Shown here: one piece after another, positions 4,975-5,539 of the stretch
Position numbering within the stretch: position 1 is the first letter of the stretch
How the letters are laid out: each line of letters begins with the position of its first letter
Assembly (NCBI GenBank): GCA_003242115.1
Contig: QBMP01000118.1
Coordinates: forward strand, 4,079-9,617
Direction: 5' to 3'
DNA length: 5,539 nucleotides
From: Phormidesmis priestleyi
GTDB lineage: Bacteria > Cyanobacteriota > Cyanobacteriia > Phormidesmidales > Phormidesmidaceae
Program-made: the position numbers and the translations under genes
The notes under the pieces: model-generated
What the model was told of the DNA's origin: nothing
Seen by the model: the letters and a program-made list of their open reading frames with translations, nothing else
Database searches by the model: none

Positions 4975-5539
4975 TTAGCGCTGAATGCAATAGATTGTTC
5001 CGGTGATCTGCCTGCTATTAAGACCGCTATTGGGGCTGTTGTCTAGCGCCTGAACAGCGATCGTTTGCCGCCTCACCTTAAGCTTTGCCTGCTTCAGGGC
5101 ATAGACAAAGCCACCCCTTGTAGACCTATCCGGATCGCTGATCAAACACATTCCACCCGGCGCTAGCACGGCCTGAATAAAGGCTATGAGCGGCGCAATA
5201 TTACGCTCTTCATAAATCACATCTGCCGCCAAAATTAAAGGCACCTGCAAATCAGGTGGAAAGCGCCAGTCCAGCGGCAGCGTCTCAAAATTTTCAAATC
5301 CATTGCGGACGGCATTACGAGCCGCAAACTCTACTGCCGTTGCATCATAGTCACTAAAAATTACCCGCATCCCCAAAGAAAGCGCCACAATTCCTGGCAA
5401 ACCCACCCCGCAGCCAATTTCTAGCACCGTGCAGCCCGTCGGCCAGTCCTGTTGAAGCAGTGCCTCGCCCAGCATTTGCGCCGAAGGCCATAGCTCTGCC
5501 CAATAGGGCATATACTCATCAGCTTGAAAAGCGCTGTGA
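4975..5539 (-). CDS. Class I SAM-dependent methyltransferase, METTL/Methyltransf_16 type (N-terminus beyond window)
   Basis: This is a seven-beta-strand methyltransferase that transfers a methyl group from S-adenosylmethionine. The family includes protein lysine methyltransferases of the METTL21/ETFB-KMT kind; the substrate here is unknown. Numbering from the in-frame Met at 5511, the features are PYWAELWPSA (2-11), motif I LEIGCGVGLPGI (30-41), the acidic end of beta 2 in FSDYD (52-56) and DVIY (97-100), followed by VLAPGGMCLISDPDR (115-129). DVIY fits the D-x-x-Y/F motif typical of METTL-type lysine methyltransferases. The frame stays open from that Met to the window edge, adding HSAFQADEY. 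Family members have extra N-terminal sequence before the PYWAELWP motif, so 5511 is probably internal and the true start lies to the right. The gene is convergent with leuC, its stop being 88 bases from the leuC stop, and shows no functional link to it. Confidence 0.88.
   Translation of the reverse strand, partial: HSAFQADEYMPYWAELWPSAQMLGEALLQQDWPTGCTVLEIGCGVGLPGIVALSLGMRVIFSDYDATAVEFAARNAVRNGFENFETLPLDWRFPPDLQVPLILAADVIYEERNIAPLIAFIQAVLAPGGMCLISDPDRSTRGGFVYALKQAKLKVRRQTIAVQALDNSPNSGLNSRQITGTIYCIQR

Noticed and set aside
1..5539. CRISPR array, transposon, phage, tRNA or toxin-antitoxin system
   Set aside because: No regularly spaced repeats, no terminal inverted repeats with a transposase, no cloverleaf-like stretch, and no recognisable toxin or antitoxin. 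The tandem repeats are short, adjacent and unrelated to each other.

Overview
The window looks like chromosomal DNA from a cyanobacterium, probably a filamentous or Leptolyngbya-like lineage, although the genus cannot be fixed by eye. Two things point there. The HIP1 palindrome GCGATCGC occurs four times in 5.5 kb (1341, 2045, 2280, 3465), and the Dps protein has the histidine-type ferroxidase centre described for cyanobacterial Dps proteins. Everything recognisable is housekeeping or stress physiology. I see no phage, transposon, CRISPR array or defence locus, and no clear undescribed multi-gene system.

Layout, left to right. Positions 1-581 are AT-rich and hold no convincing gene, only two short tandem repeats and a possible decayed coding fragment at the left edge. 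A dps gene (582-1118, +) follows and ends in a strong intrinsic terminator (1174-1204). A gene-free gap (1205-1506) separates it from a convergent PIN-PhoH family ATPase gene (1507-2859, -). Upstream of phoH on the same strand, across a 145-bp gap with a 14-bp tandem repeat, lies yidD (3005-3259, -). A 214-bp divergent intergenic region carrying an inverted repeat separates yidD from leuC (3474-4886, +). Convergent to leuC is a class I SAM-dependent methyltransferase gene of the METTL/Methyltransf_16 type (4975 to past the right edge, -). Its N-terminus lies outside the window.

The genes do not form one pathway. Dps protects DNA and oxidises iron. PIN-PhoH is probably an RNA-directed nuclease/ATPase. 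YidD helps YidC-dependent membrane insertion. LeuC is the large subunit of the leucine-pathway isomerase, with leuD not adjacent. The methyltransferase probably modifies a protein side chain. yidD and phoH could be co-transcribed; dps, leuC and the methyltransferase look independently expressed.

The least expected signal is structural. The non-coding gaps repeatedly contain a perfect or near-perfect tandem duplication of a 10-14 bp unit (211-236, 361-385, 2951-2989, 3434-3455, 4878-4903). The units are unrelated to each other, and one lies across the leuC stop codon.
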